64,000 nt of DNA from Areca catechu (GCA_021397845.1 CM038047.1:40217210-40281209), one strand, 5' to 3'; positions 33,641 through 44,830 are shown, numbered from the stretch's first letter. The notes: generated by a model from the letters alone, not told the origin. A program made the numbers and translations.

Positions 33641-34089
33641 TGAGGAGGGGGTAGGAGTAGGACCTTCGATACAACTGCCCGTCCATCAGGACGAACCGCA
33701 CGGCCTTCTTCCTGATGAGGCGAGCCGCCTCTCGGTCCTCCGGTAGGGTGCCGTGGCGATATACGCAGGTACTTGTCCATCCAGCTGGCTCCTGGCTGAC
33801 CTGATGGACCTCCACCGGTGCTTCAAGACTTGGGACCTCAAGGCGCTCCACATGAGTGCGTCCCACCAGCATGTGTCCGCAGGGTCGCCAGCCGAGAGAG
33901 GGCATCCGCACGGTGTTTCTCCCCGCGGGGATATGGAGGATGTGAAGCGTCGGAACTTGGAAGCACCCGCCTTGACGAGCTCCAAGTACTTCGCCATTTG
34001 GGGTCGTGTGCGACGTACTCCCCGGAGACCTGCCCCGCCACGAGCTGGGAGTCAGGAAAGCTCTGAGGTTGGTCACGCCCAGCTCGCGG

Positions 34090-34620
34090 GAGACTCTCAG
34101 TCCGGAAGAAGTGCCTCGTACTCCGCCTGGTTATTTGTTGCGGGGAATTGGAAACGGAGGGCGCACTCGGCGACGACCCCGTCGCGTTGGCAAGGATGAG
34201 CCCAGCTCCGCTCCCCCGGAGTTTGAGGCTCCGTCCACATGGAGGATCCAGGCGTCCCCTCCAGGCTCATCGGTGCCAACCTCCATCGGCTGGGCCGGGG
34301 GGCCTTCCTCGGGCCCTTGCCCAAGCCTGCACATTTGACCAAGAAATCGGCCAGCACCTGCGCCTTCATGGCCGACCTTGGCCTGTAGTAATGTCGAACT
34401 CGTTGAGTTTCAGTGCCCACTTGGCAATCGTCCCGAAGTATCGGGTCGGCTGAGCACCGCTTTCAGCGGTTGATCCGTCAAAACGGCGATGGGGTGCACT
34501 TGGAAATAGGAGAGACCTGAGACGCTGGGCAGACATATTAGCGCAAAAATAAATTTCTCGGGCCGGGATATACTTGAGCTCCGCATCTCGGAGAAGCTTG
34601 CTGGTATAGTACACCGCCGC
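34090..34620 (-). pseudogene. dual RNase H of element K
   Basis: The first RNase H part shows VYYTSKLLRDAELKY at about 34614-34560, then shifted text to 34370. The second has WILHVDGASNSGGAELG near 34240 and PATNNQAEYEALL near 34120, the captured RNase H of Tat elements, with D and E in place. Frames differ between the pieces. Between 34090 and 33640 a decayed linker leads to integrase. Confidence 0.82.
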
Positions 34621-36170
34621 TGGAGTCCCTAGTCATCGGTTCGGACCAAGACAGAGCTGACGGCCTCTGGGGTAACCGCCAGGTAGAGGGTAAGCTCCTC
34701 TCCCTCCTCGGGCCTGGACAGCAACGGTGGCGATGCAAGCGTCTTCTTCAGTTCCTCGAAGGCCTGCTGACACTCCGGTCCAAGCAAAGTCATTCATCTT
34801 CCTCAGCACCTTGAAGAAGGGACGGGCGGTCCGCCGACCTGGAGATAAAGCGGCTAAGGGCCGCAACTCGGCCGGTTAGTTGCTGTACTTGCTTCTTGGA
34901 GGTGGGCTGCTCCATGTCCAGGATGGCCTGGACCTTCTCCGGGTGGCCTCGATTCCTCTTTGAGTCACCATAAACCCTAGGAACTTCCCGGCGGAGACAC
35001 CGAAGGCGCACTTCGCCAGGTTCAGCTTCATCTGATGGCGCCGGAGGTTGCCGAACGTCTCCGTCAAGTCAGCCACGTGGTCCGAATCGGGTTTGCTCAT
35101 TACCTGCATGTCGTCCCTTCGCCAGGTTCAGCTTCATCTGATGGCGCCGGAGGTTGCCGAACGTCTCCGTCAGTCAGCCACGTGGTCCGAATCGGGTTTG
35201 CTCATTACCTGCATGTCGTCCACGTACACCTGCATGTTGCGGCCGATCTGGTCTTTGAAGATTCTACTGACCAGGCGTTGGTACGTCGCCCCCGGTTCTT
35301 GAGACCGAAGGGCATCATCCTGTAGCAAAAGGTCCGCGGTCAGTAATGAAGGCAGTGTGCTCTGCGTCCTCGGGTTCATCCGGATCTGGGGAGGTTGCCG
35401 AACGTCTCCGTCAAGTCAGCCACGTGGTCCGAATCGGGTTGCTCATTACCTGCATGTCGTCCACGTACACTGCTGTTGCGGCCGATCTGGTCTTGACGAA
35501 TTCTACTGACCAGGCGTTGGTACGTCGCCCCCGTGTTCTTGAGACCGAAGGGCATCATCCTGTAGCAAAAGGTCCCGCGGTCAGTAATGAAGGCAGTGTG
35601 CTCTTCGTCCTCCGGGTTCATCCGGATCTGGTTGTATCCGGAGAAGGCGTCCATGAACGACAGGAGGCGATGCCCCGAGGTGGTGTCGACCAGTGGTCGA
35701 TCTTTGGAAGAGGGAAGCTGTCCTCCGGGCAAGCTCGATGAGGTCGGTGTAGTCCACACAGATTCTCCACCTACCACTACTTCTCTTTACCATGACCACG
35801 TTTGCCAGAACTGGGGTAGTGGACCTCCCGGACAAAACCGGCGGCGAGGAGCTTCTCTACTTCCTCGTTGATCGCCTTCTGCTCTCCATGGCGAAGCTTC
35901 TCTTCTTCTGGCGGACGGGTGGCAACTGGGTCAACGTTCAGCCTGTGCATGATGACCTCGGGCAGGATGCCCGGCATCATGTCGGCTGTGGACCAGGCGA
36001 ACACGTCGGCGTTGGCGCGGAGGAACTCCATCAGGCGGGTTCGCTCTCCTCGGGGAGCTGGGCCACGACTTGCACCATTTCAGGGGGTCCGAACCGAGGG
36101 GAAAGTCAGTAGTCGCTCTACAGGCCCCCCCTGGGTTCCTTCTCTCTCAGATCGAGGTCGTCGATATCAC
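34621..36170 (-). pseudogene. reverse transcriptase of element K with internal duplications
   Basis: The leader reads FLRANADVFAWSTADMMPGI (36031-35960), then RT with GRWRICVDYTDL, FMDAFSGYNQIRMNPED, TAFITDRGTFCYRMMPFGLK and the catalytic VYVDDMQVMSKPDSDHVADL at about 35240-35170. The region 35010-35640 is duplicated in tandem, so parts of the palm and thumb occur two or three times with small indels. The thumb continues with GRVAALSRFISRSADR near 34850. Single-base indels are frequent, so no complete enzyme can be read. Confidence 0.87.
35010..35640. repeat. tandem duplications inside element K RT
   Basis: A ~107-bp segment starting CTTCGCCAGGTTCAGCTTCA is doubled (35010-35116, 35117-35222). 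A ~241-bp segment starting GAGGTTGCCGAACGTCTCCG (about 35149-35389) is doubled again at 35390-35632. Copies differ mainly by single-base indels. This could be real or an assembly artefact of noisy reads. Confidence 0.85.
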
Positions 36171-36280
36171 GGGCGAGCTCCGTGCCCTTGGTGCCCGGGA
36201 TCGTCTGGAGGCAGAGCGGGTCATTTCGACCACCACGGCATCGTTGTTTACATTACATTAATTTCCCCCCTTTGGGAGGA

Positions 36281-37937
36281 TTACATTCTCCGGGTTCGAC
36301 TTCCCGGGCTCTCTTCATTGTTCGGCCGGACCCGCGCGAGATCATGCCATGGGCTTCTCCGTTGGGCGGTTGTCGATCGTAGGGACAGGTGGTAGGGCCG
36401 CGAGCGGATGCCCTTCAGAGGGGGCCTCGTTCTTGACGAACTTCCTGAGGTAACCCTCCTGATTAGCTCCTCAATCTCCCGCTTCAGATGGCGACACTCC
36501 TCCGTGTCATGCCCGTGCTCGTGGTGGAACTGGCAGTACTTCGATTTATCTCGGACGGCTCTCGGGTTCTGAGGAGGAGGTCGGCGGAGGTAGCGCTCGC
36601 CCTCGATTTCCATGAGGATCTTGTTCGAGGTGCGAGAGGGGGGTGTACCTCCGCTCGGGAGTGGCTTCGCCCCTCGGCCTTGATTTGGGCGAGGGTCGGC
36701 AGACGGCCGGGCCTCCGAGCTCCCGGGGCGTCCCTCGGGAGTGGCTTCTTCGGAGTCTTCCCGTCCAACTCTCGACGGGTGCAGTCGGCCTCCTCCGCTC
36801 GGATGTACTTGTGGGTGCGGAGGAGGAGCTCGGAGTACGTCCTGGGCGGCTTCTTGTCCAGGGAATAGGTCAGGCGGGACGTCTTGAGCCCGCGCTTCAA
36901 GGCCAGCATGGCGACGGGCTCGTCCAAGCTGTAGATCTCCAGGGCTGCGGTCTTGAACCGGGTGATGTAGTCCCGGAGCAGCTCCTGGTCTTGCTGGCGG
37001 ATGGAGAAGAGGCTGTCCACCTCTCTCGGCACCTTTCGACAAGCGTCGAAGTGTGCCACGAACCTTCCTTCCAGCTGATGGAAGGAGCAAACGGATCCGG
37101 GCTCGAGGCGGGTGAACCAGACTCGAGCGGCCTTCCGGAGGGTTGCCGGGAAGGCAATGCACAGAAGAGCGTCGGTGGCGCCCTGGACCCTCATGAGAGC
37201 TTTATAGCTCTCCAAATGATCCAGGGGGTCGGTGGTCCCGTCGTAGGGATCCACCTACGGTATGCGGAACCGTTTCGGGATCGGTTCTGCCTGGATTTCT
37301 TCAGAGAAAGGGGGGCGGGAGTCGTAGCCCGCCGGGCTGCCGACGAGTTCTGCAGGTCGGCGAATCGGCGGGCGAACTCCGCCAGCTTGCGCTCATGCTT
37401 TTCCAGGCGCCTCTCGGCCTGGCGCCTGATGGCTTCGTCGGTGGAGTCTTCCACTGAGACTGCGGGTGAAGGGGGCACCGATCGGTCCCGGCGCGAGGTC
37501 TGGCCTCGGCGTCGCTTGCTGCGATGCGCCGTTTCGGCCCCGTCGGCCGGGGATCGACTCTCGTGATCCTCCGAACCGGAATAGTTTCTCTTTGCGGGAG
37601 CTTGGTGGCTCCCCCGGGGGTTGGAGATGGCCCTCGGATGGGATGGCCTGCCCTGAATTGAGCGTAGGCTCCCGCGCTGCCCCCGCGGCTCGGGCCGCGG
37701 GGGTCCCTGGCTGTGGCTGGGTGGCCAGGGACCGTTGCTGATGCTGAAGCTGTCGGACTGCTGAGGTCAAGGTCTGCAACTGCTGGACGATGGCCGCAAG
37801 GGACCCGGCCACCGGGGTAGGTTGTTGTGGAAGAGGAGGGGGAGCCGGAAGCTCCCCTTCGGGGCTGTGGCCCCCTGGGGGGGAGTGGACTTCCCCACAC
37901 GGCTGGTGGACGCCTCGCGACCACGAGTGACCACCAT
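36281..37937 (-). pseudogene. gag of element K
   Basis: A probable start is MVVTRGREASTSR at 37937, followed by a proline/glutamine-rich N-terminus in a shifted frame and a coiled-coil-like EKHERKLAEFARRFADLQN (37400-37340). The core domain is open at 36484-37254: DPYDGTTDPLDHLESYKALM, ARVWFTRLEPGSV, DYITRFKTAALEI, YSELLLRTHKYIRAEEA. A frameshift leads to the knuckle YCQFHHEHGHDTEECRHLK near 36540-36480. Right after it the protease is missing: RT leader text starts at about 36170. Gag would form the particle. Confidence 0.88.
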
Positions 37938-37989
37938 TGCTGGAGAGCGTGATACCTGCAGAAAGCTGGTTCCCGCTAGGGTTAGTGTC

Positions 37990-38013
37990 CTGCCCCCTAC
38001 CTGCACGCCAATC
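37990..38013 (-). promoter_or_regulatory. primer binding site of element K
   Basis: Directly after the LTR end, minus reads GATTGGCGTGCAGGTAGGGG. It resembles the TTGGCGCCAGGTAGGGGGC primer site seen in Tat elements, with a small change in the middle. The LARD at 42969 has the matching TTGGTGCACCAGGTAGG, which supports both. Confidence 0.65.
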
Positions 38014-39596
38014 TGTTGCCGCTCTCATCCGTGCACGATCCGCCGATCCCTTGACCGCCTGGCGAGGGAGCCTCCCTTCCCGCAGAGAACCTGCAAAAAA
38101 GGGGGTTAGAAGACCCTGGCCGGGGATCTCGGCGAGGGAGCTCCAACGGTCAAGTCAGTAGACGACGAGAAGGAACAGACTCTCCACCGGACCCTCGAAA
38201 GGGTCCCAGACTTAGAGAGTTAACTGGTGAAGAAAGCGCTCTGGGGACCAGAATCTCGGCTGGGCCTCCTTGCCGAGCTCACACCCAGTGTTCCCCTCTC
38301 GGGATCTCTGGTTTCTCTCTCGGAGCGAGGCCTTTTGCCGGTGCTTCCTCCTTGTCCCAGGCTGGTTGGCTTACCTCGTTGTCCCCCGATTCTTCCCTCT
38401 TTATTCTCTTTCATCGTGCGCTTGTTTCTTCCTCCTTGGAGACTTCCCCTCCCCGTCCTTTTCTCTTTTCCCTTTTCAGTGAAGGGGGCCAGGCGGCTTT
38501 CCGACCTCGTCCGCCGGGCCCAGCAGGGAAAAGGCAAAGACAGAAGAGAAAGAGGGGAGGGCGGCGCTGGCAGGGCGGCCGGTCAGGCCTCGGGCCCAGT
38601 GAGAGCGCTCTCTTCCCCAAGCATGGGCGCCATCTATCTATGGGGCCTGTTCCGTCAGGATCGCGTCTCTCGGCTGCGGGACCTGTCGGGCCGATGCTAG
38701 TGATGTTCTGCGTGCCGCCGCCCTCCGTACGGGGCACCGTCTGGGATTCGTACGGTCCGAGGGATGGCCTCGGGGCTCGTCTCTCTCCCTGGGGCCTTCT
38801 CCGTATGAGCGGTCTGACCTTAGCTGAGTTGGACCCGTCTCCGGGGGCCAACTGGCGAGGGCGAGGGATCAGCCAACCTTGGCTTAGGTGGACCCCTCCT
38901 GGGTGGACACCTGGCAAGGTGGCAGGAGGTCGCCTGGCTTCGGCCGAGGTGGACCCGTCTCCGGGTGGCCACCTGGCGGAGGGTGAAGGACCAACCGACC
39001 TCGGCTTAGGTGGACCCCTCCTGGGTGGACACCTGGTGAGGTGGCAGGAGGTCGCCTGGCTTCGGCCGAGGTGGTCCCGTCTCCGGGTGGCCACCTGGCG
39101 AAGGGCGAGGGACCGGCCGACCTCGGCTTAGGTGGAGCCCTCCTGGGTGGACGCCTGCGAGGTGGCAGGAGGTCGCCTGGCTTCGACCGAGGTGGTCCCG
39201 TCTCCGGGTGTTCACCTGGCGAAGGGCGAAGGACCGGCCGACCTCGGCCCAGGCGGACCCCTCCTGGGTGGACACCTGGCGAGGTGGCAGGAGGTCGCCT
39301 GACCTCGGCCGAGGTGGTCCGGTCTCCGGGTGTTCACCTGGCGAAGGGCGAAGGACCGGCCGACCTCGGCCCAGGCGGACCCCTCCTGGGCCCGGGCGCC
39401 AATGAGGGGGCAGAGGGACTCCGAGCCGAGCTCGACCTCGGCGAAAGCGGTTTGCCTTAGACAGTCGTCGGGCGGTGTAATCTTGCCGATCCTGGCCTTG
39501 AAGGAGTGGCGCCGACTTGGCCGGGGAAACCTCCACGTGGCTCGATCGCATTCGGTGGTACCTGAGCCTGGCCACGTCACTGTCACGGCTGTAACA
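38014..39596 (-). repeat. 5' LTR of element K (right copy)
   Basis: The LTR starts TGTTGCCGCTCTC on plus and ends GGCTGTAACA at the target duplication, 1583 bp. It holds the shared motif at 38140-38159 (GCTCCAACGGTCAAGTCAGT) and ~121-bp subrepeats at 38830-39400. ORFs through it on both strands are repeat-driven. Confidence 0.9.
38830..39400. repeat. ~121-bp GC-rich LTR subrepeats (right LTR)
   Basis: About five units, at roughly 38879, 39000, 39121, 39239 and 39364, each starting CCTCGGCTTAGGTGGA or CCTCGGCCCAGGCGGA, parallel the array in the left LTR. Confidence 0.85.
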
Positions 39597-39601
39597 CTTA
39601 T

Positions 39602-40564
39602 ATTCATAGGAAATGATGAGAAGATAATAAAAGACTTTAAAAAGGCTATGACTCGGAAGTTCGAGATGACAGATATGGGGTTGATGAAATACTTCCTTGG
39701 TCTTGAAATTAGACAAGGAAAATCAGGAATATTTGTGTCACAAGAGGCGTATGCAAAAGACATTTTGAAGAAAAACAAGATGGAGGAATGCGATCCTGTA
39801 GCAACACCGATGAAACTTGGTTTGAAACTCTCTAAGTTTGATGGAGGAGATCGAGTAAATGCAAGCAAATACCGAAGTTTAATTGGGAGCCTATGGTATC
39901 ACACGTGCACAAGGTCGGATATTGCATATAGTGTTGGCATAGCAAGTCGATTCATGAAGGAACCAAAATATTCATATTTGAAGGCTGTCAGAGAATTCTT
40001 CGATATGTCCGAGGAACGGAGTCACTTGGATTATTCTACTCGAAGACAAATGATTACAAACTGGTGGGTTACTCCGACAGTGATTGGTGCGGAGATGTAG
40101 ATGATCGGAAAAGCACATCAGGATATGTGTTCTATATGGGAGATACGGCTTTCACTTGGCTCTCAAAGAAGCAGCCAATAGTGACATTGTCAACATGCAA
40201 GGCAGAGTATGTAGCAGCATCTTGGTGTGTATGCCATGCAATATGGCTAAGAAATCTACTTTATGAGCTAAAACTTCAGCAACATGAGGCAACCAAAATT
40301 AGAGTAGATAATAAATCGGTAATTGAGTTGGCAAAGAATCCAGTGCACCATGAGAGAAGCAAACACATAGATGTTCATTTTCATTTTATTCGGGAACATG
40401 TGAAGGAAGAAAATGTGCGAATGAGTCACATTGCGAGTCGTGACCAAGTGGTGGATATCTTTACAAAGCCGCTACTAAAAGAGTTATTCAAAAAGTACAA
40501 AATGATGATTGGAATAAAGGATAGAAGATATTTGAGTTTAAGGAAGGAATTTGTTAACGAATAA
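39602..40564 (+). pseudogene. Tork-lineage Ty1/copia RT-RNase H, 3' part
   Basis: This resumes the Tork RT right after the element K target duplication: IFIGNDEKIIKDFKKAM, MTDMGLMKYFLGLEI, YRSLIGSLWYHTCTRSDIAY. A frameshift near 40050 leads to the open RNase H part 40064-40564: GYSDSDWCGDVDDRKSTSGY, TLSTCKAEYVAA, VDNKSVIELAKNPVHHERSK and the C-terminal VDIFTKPL, ending in a stop. RNase H residues look good here. No 3' LTR could be recognised downstream, so the copy seems to lack both LTRs. Confidence 0.88.
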
Positions 40565-40899
40565 ACTCAAATAACAGATCATGAGTTTTTTTAAACAGGA
40601 TCAAAGTCTTCCTATTTTTTAGTCTTGCCGTCTTAGACTCTAGTTTTTTGCTTTTCTAAGAGTCTGTAAAAATTAGAACTTCGTTTACGTTTCTCTTAAG
40701 AGTCTGTACCTATTTTTTTAAAAGAAAGAAAAAGCTCTCTCAGACGAAAAAAACTGGGAGAGCAGTTCCTTCTCAAAAATTCTTGGTGCCTTCCCCTTTC
40801 GAAGTCTCGACCATCTTCTCTCGAGAAACCTCAAAGAACATAATTTTTTTATCTGTAAGCAATTGTTAAGAAAGCTGTTCGTTGCTGTTGAGTGTTGAC
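40565..40899. other. spacer after the Tork copy
   Basis: AT-rich text with two related words AAGAGTCTGTA at 40660-40710. It may be the decayed 3' end of the Tork copy, but no LTR ends or polypurine tract are clear. Confidence 0.35.
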
Positions 40900-41870
40900 G
40901 GACAACCGTCCATTCAAAGTAGTGTTCTTCTCTTTACAAAAAAAATATTTTTCCATTGTTAACAGTTTCAAAATCAATTGATGTATCAAGAACTTTGTTG
41001 ATTGCCAAAGCACAATAAGAATCATCTCTATCAAGTATATCTCTTTGCTGCTTGATCTTTGAAGCTATATAAAAATTTATCAACTTTTCATTCTCATAAC
41101 TGACTAAATCTTTACAAGAAATATCCATATTTTGGATAACTTCAATATAAGGCTCTTCTGAATGATTTGATTCTTAATAGGAATCTTTATAATTGGATTA
41201 ACTCGTAGCATCCTCTGACTCTTCTTGAATAATTTCAGAATCAATGAATTCTTCAATAAGATTTCTTTTGAACTGATACAATATCCAATTGATTAAGCTC
41301 CTCTTAACTTAAAATTTTCTTCTGGATTTGACTGATCCTCAAGCTGATCACCATGTTTTGAGTTTTCAAAAGTTGATCCAACCTTAAATTGATCAAGCTT
41401 CCCTGCCTCAAATCTTCATCTTTGAATCAATTTTATTTTACTTTTAGATTTTTGTAGAAGCTTGGAACCAAAATCTACACTTTAGATAATTTTTGTTTAT
41501 GATTTGTCATATTACTAGAATTTGAGTGGATGACTGTAAAAATATTCCAAGCTTTCTTTTGTAATAGAAATTTGGATAATTTATATTATCTTTCTAGATT
41601 TTATATTTCACCTTCTTCTTGCAATCTCATTATTGAGAATATCTATTGATATCATCATCAACTCATCCAATATGTCTTATAGATCTTGTAGTTTTAAATA
41701 AGATGTAACAAGGGTCTTCCAATATGGATAATAAGTATTGCTTAACTTATGTACAGAAATAATAGTAAAAACAACATTATTGATATTAGTAGAATCAGGC
41801 ATCTTATAACTAAATCCATTAATAGAGACAATAATTAGCATTGGTCATAATGCTTCATCTTTTGAACCAC
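40900..41870 (-). pseudogene. decayed retrotransposon gag-like fragment
   Basis: On minus, text near 41830-41690 reads SVHKLSNTYYPYWKTLVTSYLKLQDL, resembling the start of a copia-type gag (L-x-G-x-NY-x-x-W). The rest is broken by many stops; small open pieces remain at 40934-41128. No LTR is assigned. The match is short, so the call is tentative. Confidence 0.35.
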
Positions 41871-42082
41871 CAAACAAGAGTTTACATGCTTGCACCATCA
41901 CAAAATAAATTACTGAAAGCTCTTTAACCACGTCAAGCTACAAATATAAAAAACCACCAACAATCAAGTTGTTGCTCCAAAAAAATATGCTCTGAATAAA
42001 TCTGAACGAAGTTGCAAACCATTTGGCTTCTCTTGAAGTCTATATCTCTAATTAATATCATGTAACGCTACAAGCACATGAG
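41871..42082. other. AT-rich host flank of the LARD
   Basis: No gene; the last five bases before the element are the target duplication CTACC (42083-42087). Confidence 0.4.
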
Positions 42083-42087
42083 CTACC

Positions 42088-42968
42088 TGTTATGACCATA
42101 AGTCAACTACCCGGCCTTGACGAACCAACCATATCTCTAAGATGGAGGCAAATCTTGGTCGAGTACCTTTGGTTGAGTAACTTTAGCCGAGTAACCTTGG
42201 CTGAGTATCTTTGACCAAATATGAGCATTTATAGTCGAGCAACCATGGATGAGTACCTTTGGTCGAGTAACCTTGGTCGAGTATGAGCACTTGCGGTTAA
42301 GCAGCCATGGACAAGTACCTGTGGCTGAGTAACCATGGATGAGTACCTTTAGCCAAGTATGAGTACCTGTGGCCAAGTGATCATGGACGAGAACCTATGG
42401 TTGAGTAATTGTGGACAAGTAATCATGGTTGAGTAACTTTAGCTGAGCAACTATGACAAAGCAACTTTGACCGAGTAGACTAACCTTGGCCGAGCAGAGG
42501 TAGAGATAAACAAGTTACAACTATCCCAGCAAAGATCGTGACAGACAAGATCCCAGCAAATACTATCATCCTAATAAAAAGATATCAATAAAAAAGATGC
42601 AGGAGACAAGATTCCAATATCCAATAAAAAATTGTAACACATATTAGAGGAGGCCACCTTCCAAATGGCATTCAGTTATCTCGTGTAACTCTATAAATAG
42701 GTAAAAGAGGATCTCTAATGAGGTACGTCTTCATGCTCCTATAAAATGCTCATTCTGGCACTCTCTACTCCGACTACTGTTGCCCAAACTGCCCCCATTG
42801 ACTTGAGTGTTGAAGGGTCCTCCATTGATAACCACTAGTCAAAGGAATACTATTCTTGTAAGGTTTTGTCCATAAGATACCTAAGAGTAGGACCTCATGC
42901 CACTGATGAAGGCAGTGGGACTGCCTGGTGCCAACGAAGTTCTAGGAGAGGGTAATTTGATGGCAATA
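42088..42968 (+). repeat. 5' LTR of the LARD
   Basis: 881 bp, TGTTATGACC to TGGCAATA. The first half is a degenerate ~21/42-bp repeat of the words GGTCGAGTACCTTTGGCC and GAGTAACCATGGAYGAGTACC (42150-42490). A TATA box CTATAAATAG at 42691-42700 is well placed for transcription about 30 bases downstream. The shared motif is at 42798-42816. Confidence 0.85.
42691..42700 (+). promoter_or_regulatory. TATA box in the LARD 5' LTR
   Basis: CTATAAATAG sits about 280 bases before the LTR end. The right LTR keeps TTATAAATA at 45398-45406 in the same context (after TCAGTTATCYCG). Confidence 0.65.
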
Positions 42969-42987
42969 AATTGGTGCACCAGGTAGG

Positions 42988-43445
42988 GATAGCATCAAGA
43001 AGAGATCTCGGAGCTTGAAGCCCAACAATGATGATGTGAGTGCAAGATGCCTTAATCGGTCGCACTAGACATTCATTGCACCATGACAAATGGCTCAGCT
43101 AGAGACTAGTGCTTCTTAACTAACAGATCAGTAGTAGCTATAATGAGCTTAGAGGGGCAGACAAAGATCCGAGACACGAATGCCACTAAGTCCGTGAAGC
43201 TCACGAGGCCTACTAAAGCCCACTGCACTACTAGCACAATGACACCCATGGGCCCACCAATGCATCGATGCCCATGAGGCCTAATGATGCACTAAAGCTC
43301 ACAAGGCCTATTGACATATCTAAATCGATAAGGCCCACCGATGCACCAAAGCCCGTAGGGCTCACCAGCCACCGAAGTTCAAGGGTGCACCAGAGCATAG
43401 CAGGCCCAGAGAAGCTCGTGGGATTCACTGAAGCCTCCCGAGCCC
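42988..43445. other. LARD interior before the repeats, no gene
   Basis: Contains degenerate words such as AAGCYCAYRAGGCCYACYGA at 43195-43400. Short ORFs on both strands have no domain. Confidence 0.5.
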
Positions 43446-44560
43446 TCCAACTGACTAACAACTAATTACAGAAAAGGTGGCTATATTTTCACACCATCAC
43501 CTCCGACCGACTAATAACTAGTCAGAGTAAGGATTGGTACATTTCTATACCACCATCTCCTATCCAGTTAATTAACAACCGGTTATAATAAAATCACCGT
43601 GTTTCCATACCTCCATCTCCGATCAACTAACAATTGATTGCAGTAAAGATGGGTACATTTCTACACCACCTTCTATCCAACCGATTAATAATCGGTCATA
43701 ATAAAGATGGTTGTGTTTTTGCATCTCTATCTTCAGCCGACTAATAACCAGTCACAGTAAAGATCAATATATTTCTATACCACCATCTTCTATTCAATTT
43801 ATTTACAACCAGTCGCAGTAAACATGGCTACATTTCCACACCTCCATCTTTGGTCGACTGATAACCAGTCATAATAAAGATGGCATGTTTCTACACCATC
43901 ATTTTCTATCCGACTGATTAATAACCAGCCATAGTAAAGATGGCTATATTTTCACACCGCCATTTTGGCTAACTAACAAGTAGTCACAGTAAAGATGGGC
44001 ACATTTCTACTCTACCATCTCCTATCCAATAGATTAATAACCGGTCATAGTAAAGATGACTACATTTTCATATCTCCATCTCTGGTCGACTAATAACTAG
44101 TCGCAATAAAGATAGGTGTACTTTTACACTACCATCTTCTATCCGACTAATTAACAAATGGTCCAGTAAAGATGGCTATATTTCCATATCTCTGTCTCTG
44201 GCAAACTAATAATCAGTTGCAGTGAAGATGGGCATACTTCTACATCACTATCTTCTATCTGGGTGATTAATAATAGGTCGTAATAAAGATGGCTGCATTT
44301 CTACATCTCCGTCTTTGGCCAACTAACAACCGATCATAATAAAGATAGCTGCATTTTTACACCTCCATCTCTGGCTAACTAACAACCGGTCATAGTAAAG
44401 ATAGGTGTATTTCGATACCACTATCTTCTATAAGATCGCTTAACACTTGGTCGTTAATGAAGATGACTGCATTTCTACACCTCCATCTCTACCAACATCT
44501 CTACCAACAGGCACCCTAAGCCCTTTGACCGACTAACACCTGGCCAACTATGAAGATGGT
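43446..44560. repeat. dimeric ~125-bp tandem array in the LARD
   Basis: About 18 half-units of ~60 bp alternate in two types: one with GATGGCTACATTTCCACACCTCCATCTCTGG, here given only in part (CTACATTTCCACACCTCC), and one with GGTACATTTCTACACCACC and TATCCGACTGATTAATAACC. Each half ends in CAGTAAAGATGG or similar. The alternation makes a ~125-bp higher unit. Confidence 0.88.
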
Positions 44561-44579
44561 TGAGTTTTCACCTCCATCA

Positions 44580-44830
44580 CTTCTCTTTGTCTACTTAACA
44601 ATCGGCTTCCCATAGTCGGGTTCCGAATAACAACCGACTGCCCATAATCAGATTCCACTCAATAATTAACTTTCTATAATCAGGTTCCACTTAATGACCG
44701 ACTTTTCATAGTCAGGTTCCACTCAATAGCCAACTTTTCATGTCAAGTTTCAAGCAACAACCAGCTTCCCACGATCGGGTTTCAAGCAACAACCAGCTTT
44801 TCATAGTCAAGTTCTAAACAACAATTGACT
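44580..44830. repeat. ~38-bp degenerate tandem repeats in the LARD
   Basis: Six or seven units share CGACTTTTCATAGTCAGGTTCCACTCAA-like text (for instance CATAGTCAGGTTCCACT). The array leads into the 3' LTR, whose start is therefore unclear. Confidence 0.75.

Larger units (their letters stand above)
28078..39596 (-). mobile_element. Element K: Ty3/gypsy (Tat lineage), bounded, inserted in Tork RT
   Basis: Perfect target duplication CTTAT (28073-28077 and 39597-39601) and rejoining of the Tork RT reading across it fix both ends. The plus strand begins TATTACCGCTCTC and ends GGCTGTAACA, so the minus-strand element begins TGTTACAGCC. Order on minus: 5' LTR (39596-38014), primer site, gag, RT, two RNase H, integrase, ~119-bp repeats, antisense ORF on plus, 3' LTR. 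Length is 11.5 kb. GC content is much higher than in the flanks. All coding parts have frameshifts, and the protease is nearly all deleted. Confidence 0.92.

Noticed and set aside
33753..34338. Plus ORFs antisense to element K RNase H and integrase
   Set aside because: Shadows of the real minus-strand pol reading.
36643..37566. 307-codon plus ORF antisense to gag of element K
   Set aside because: Mirror of GC-rich gag coding on minus; the minus-strand reading matches Tat gag, the plus one matches nothing. It is also not at the place of the known antisense ORF.
38352..39131. 259-codon plus ORF and 227-codon minus ORF in the same place
   Set aside because: Both are through the right LTR of element K; GC-rich repeats without stops explain them, and no domain is present.
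42137..42376. 79-codon minus ORF in the LARD LTR
   Set aside because: Translation of the ~21/42-bp repeat; no domain.
43446..44560. CRISPR-like array
   Set aside because: Alternating related half-units with no unique spacers, inside a plant LTR element; it is a tandem repeat.
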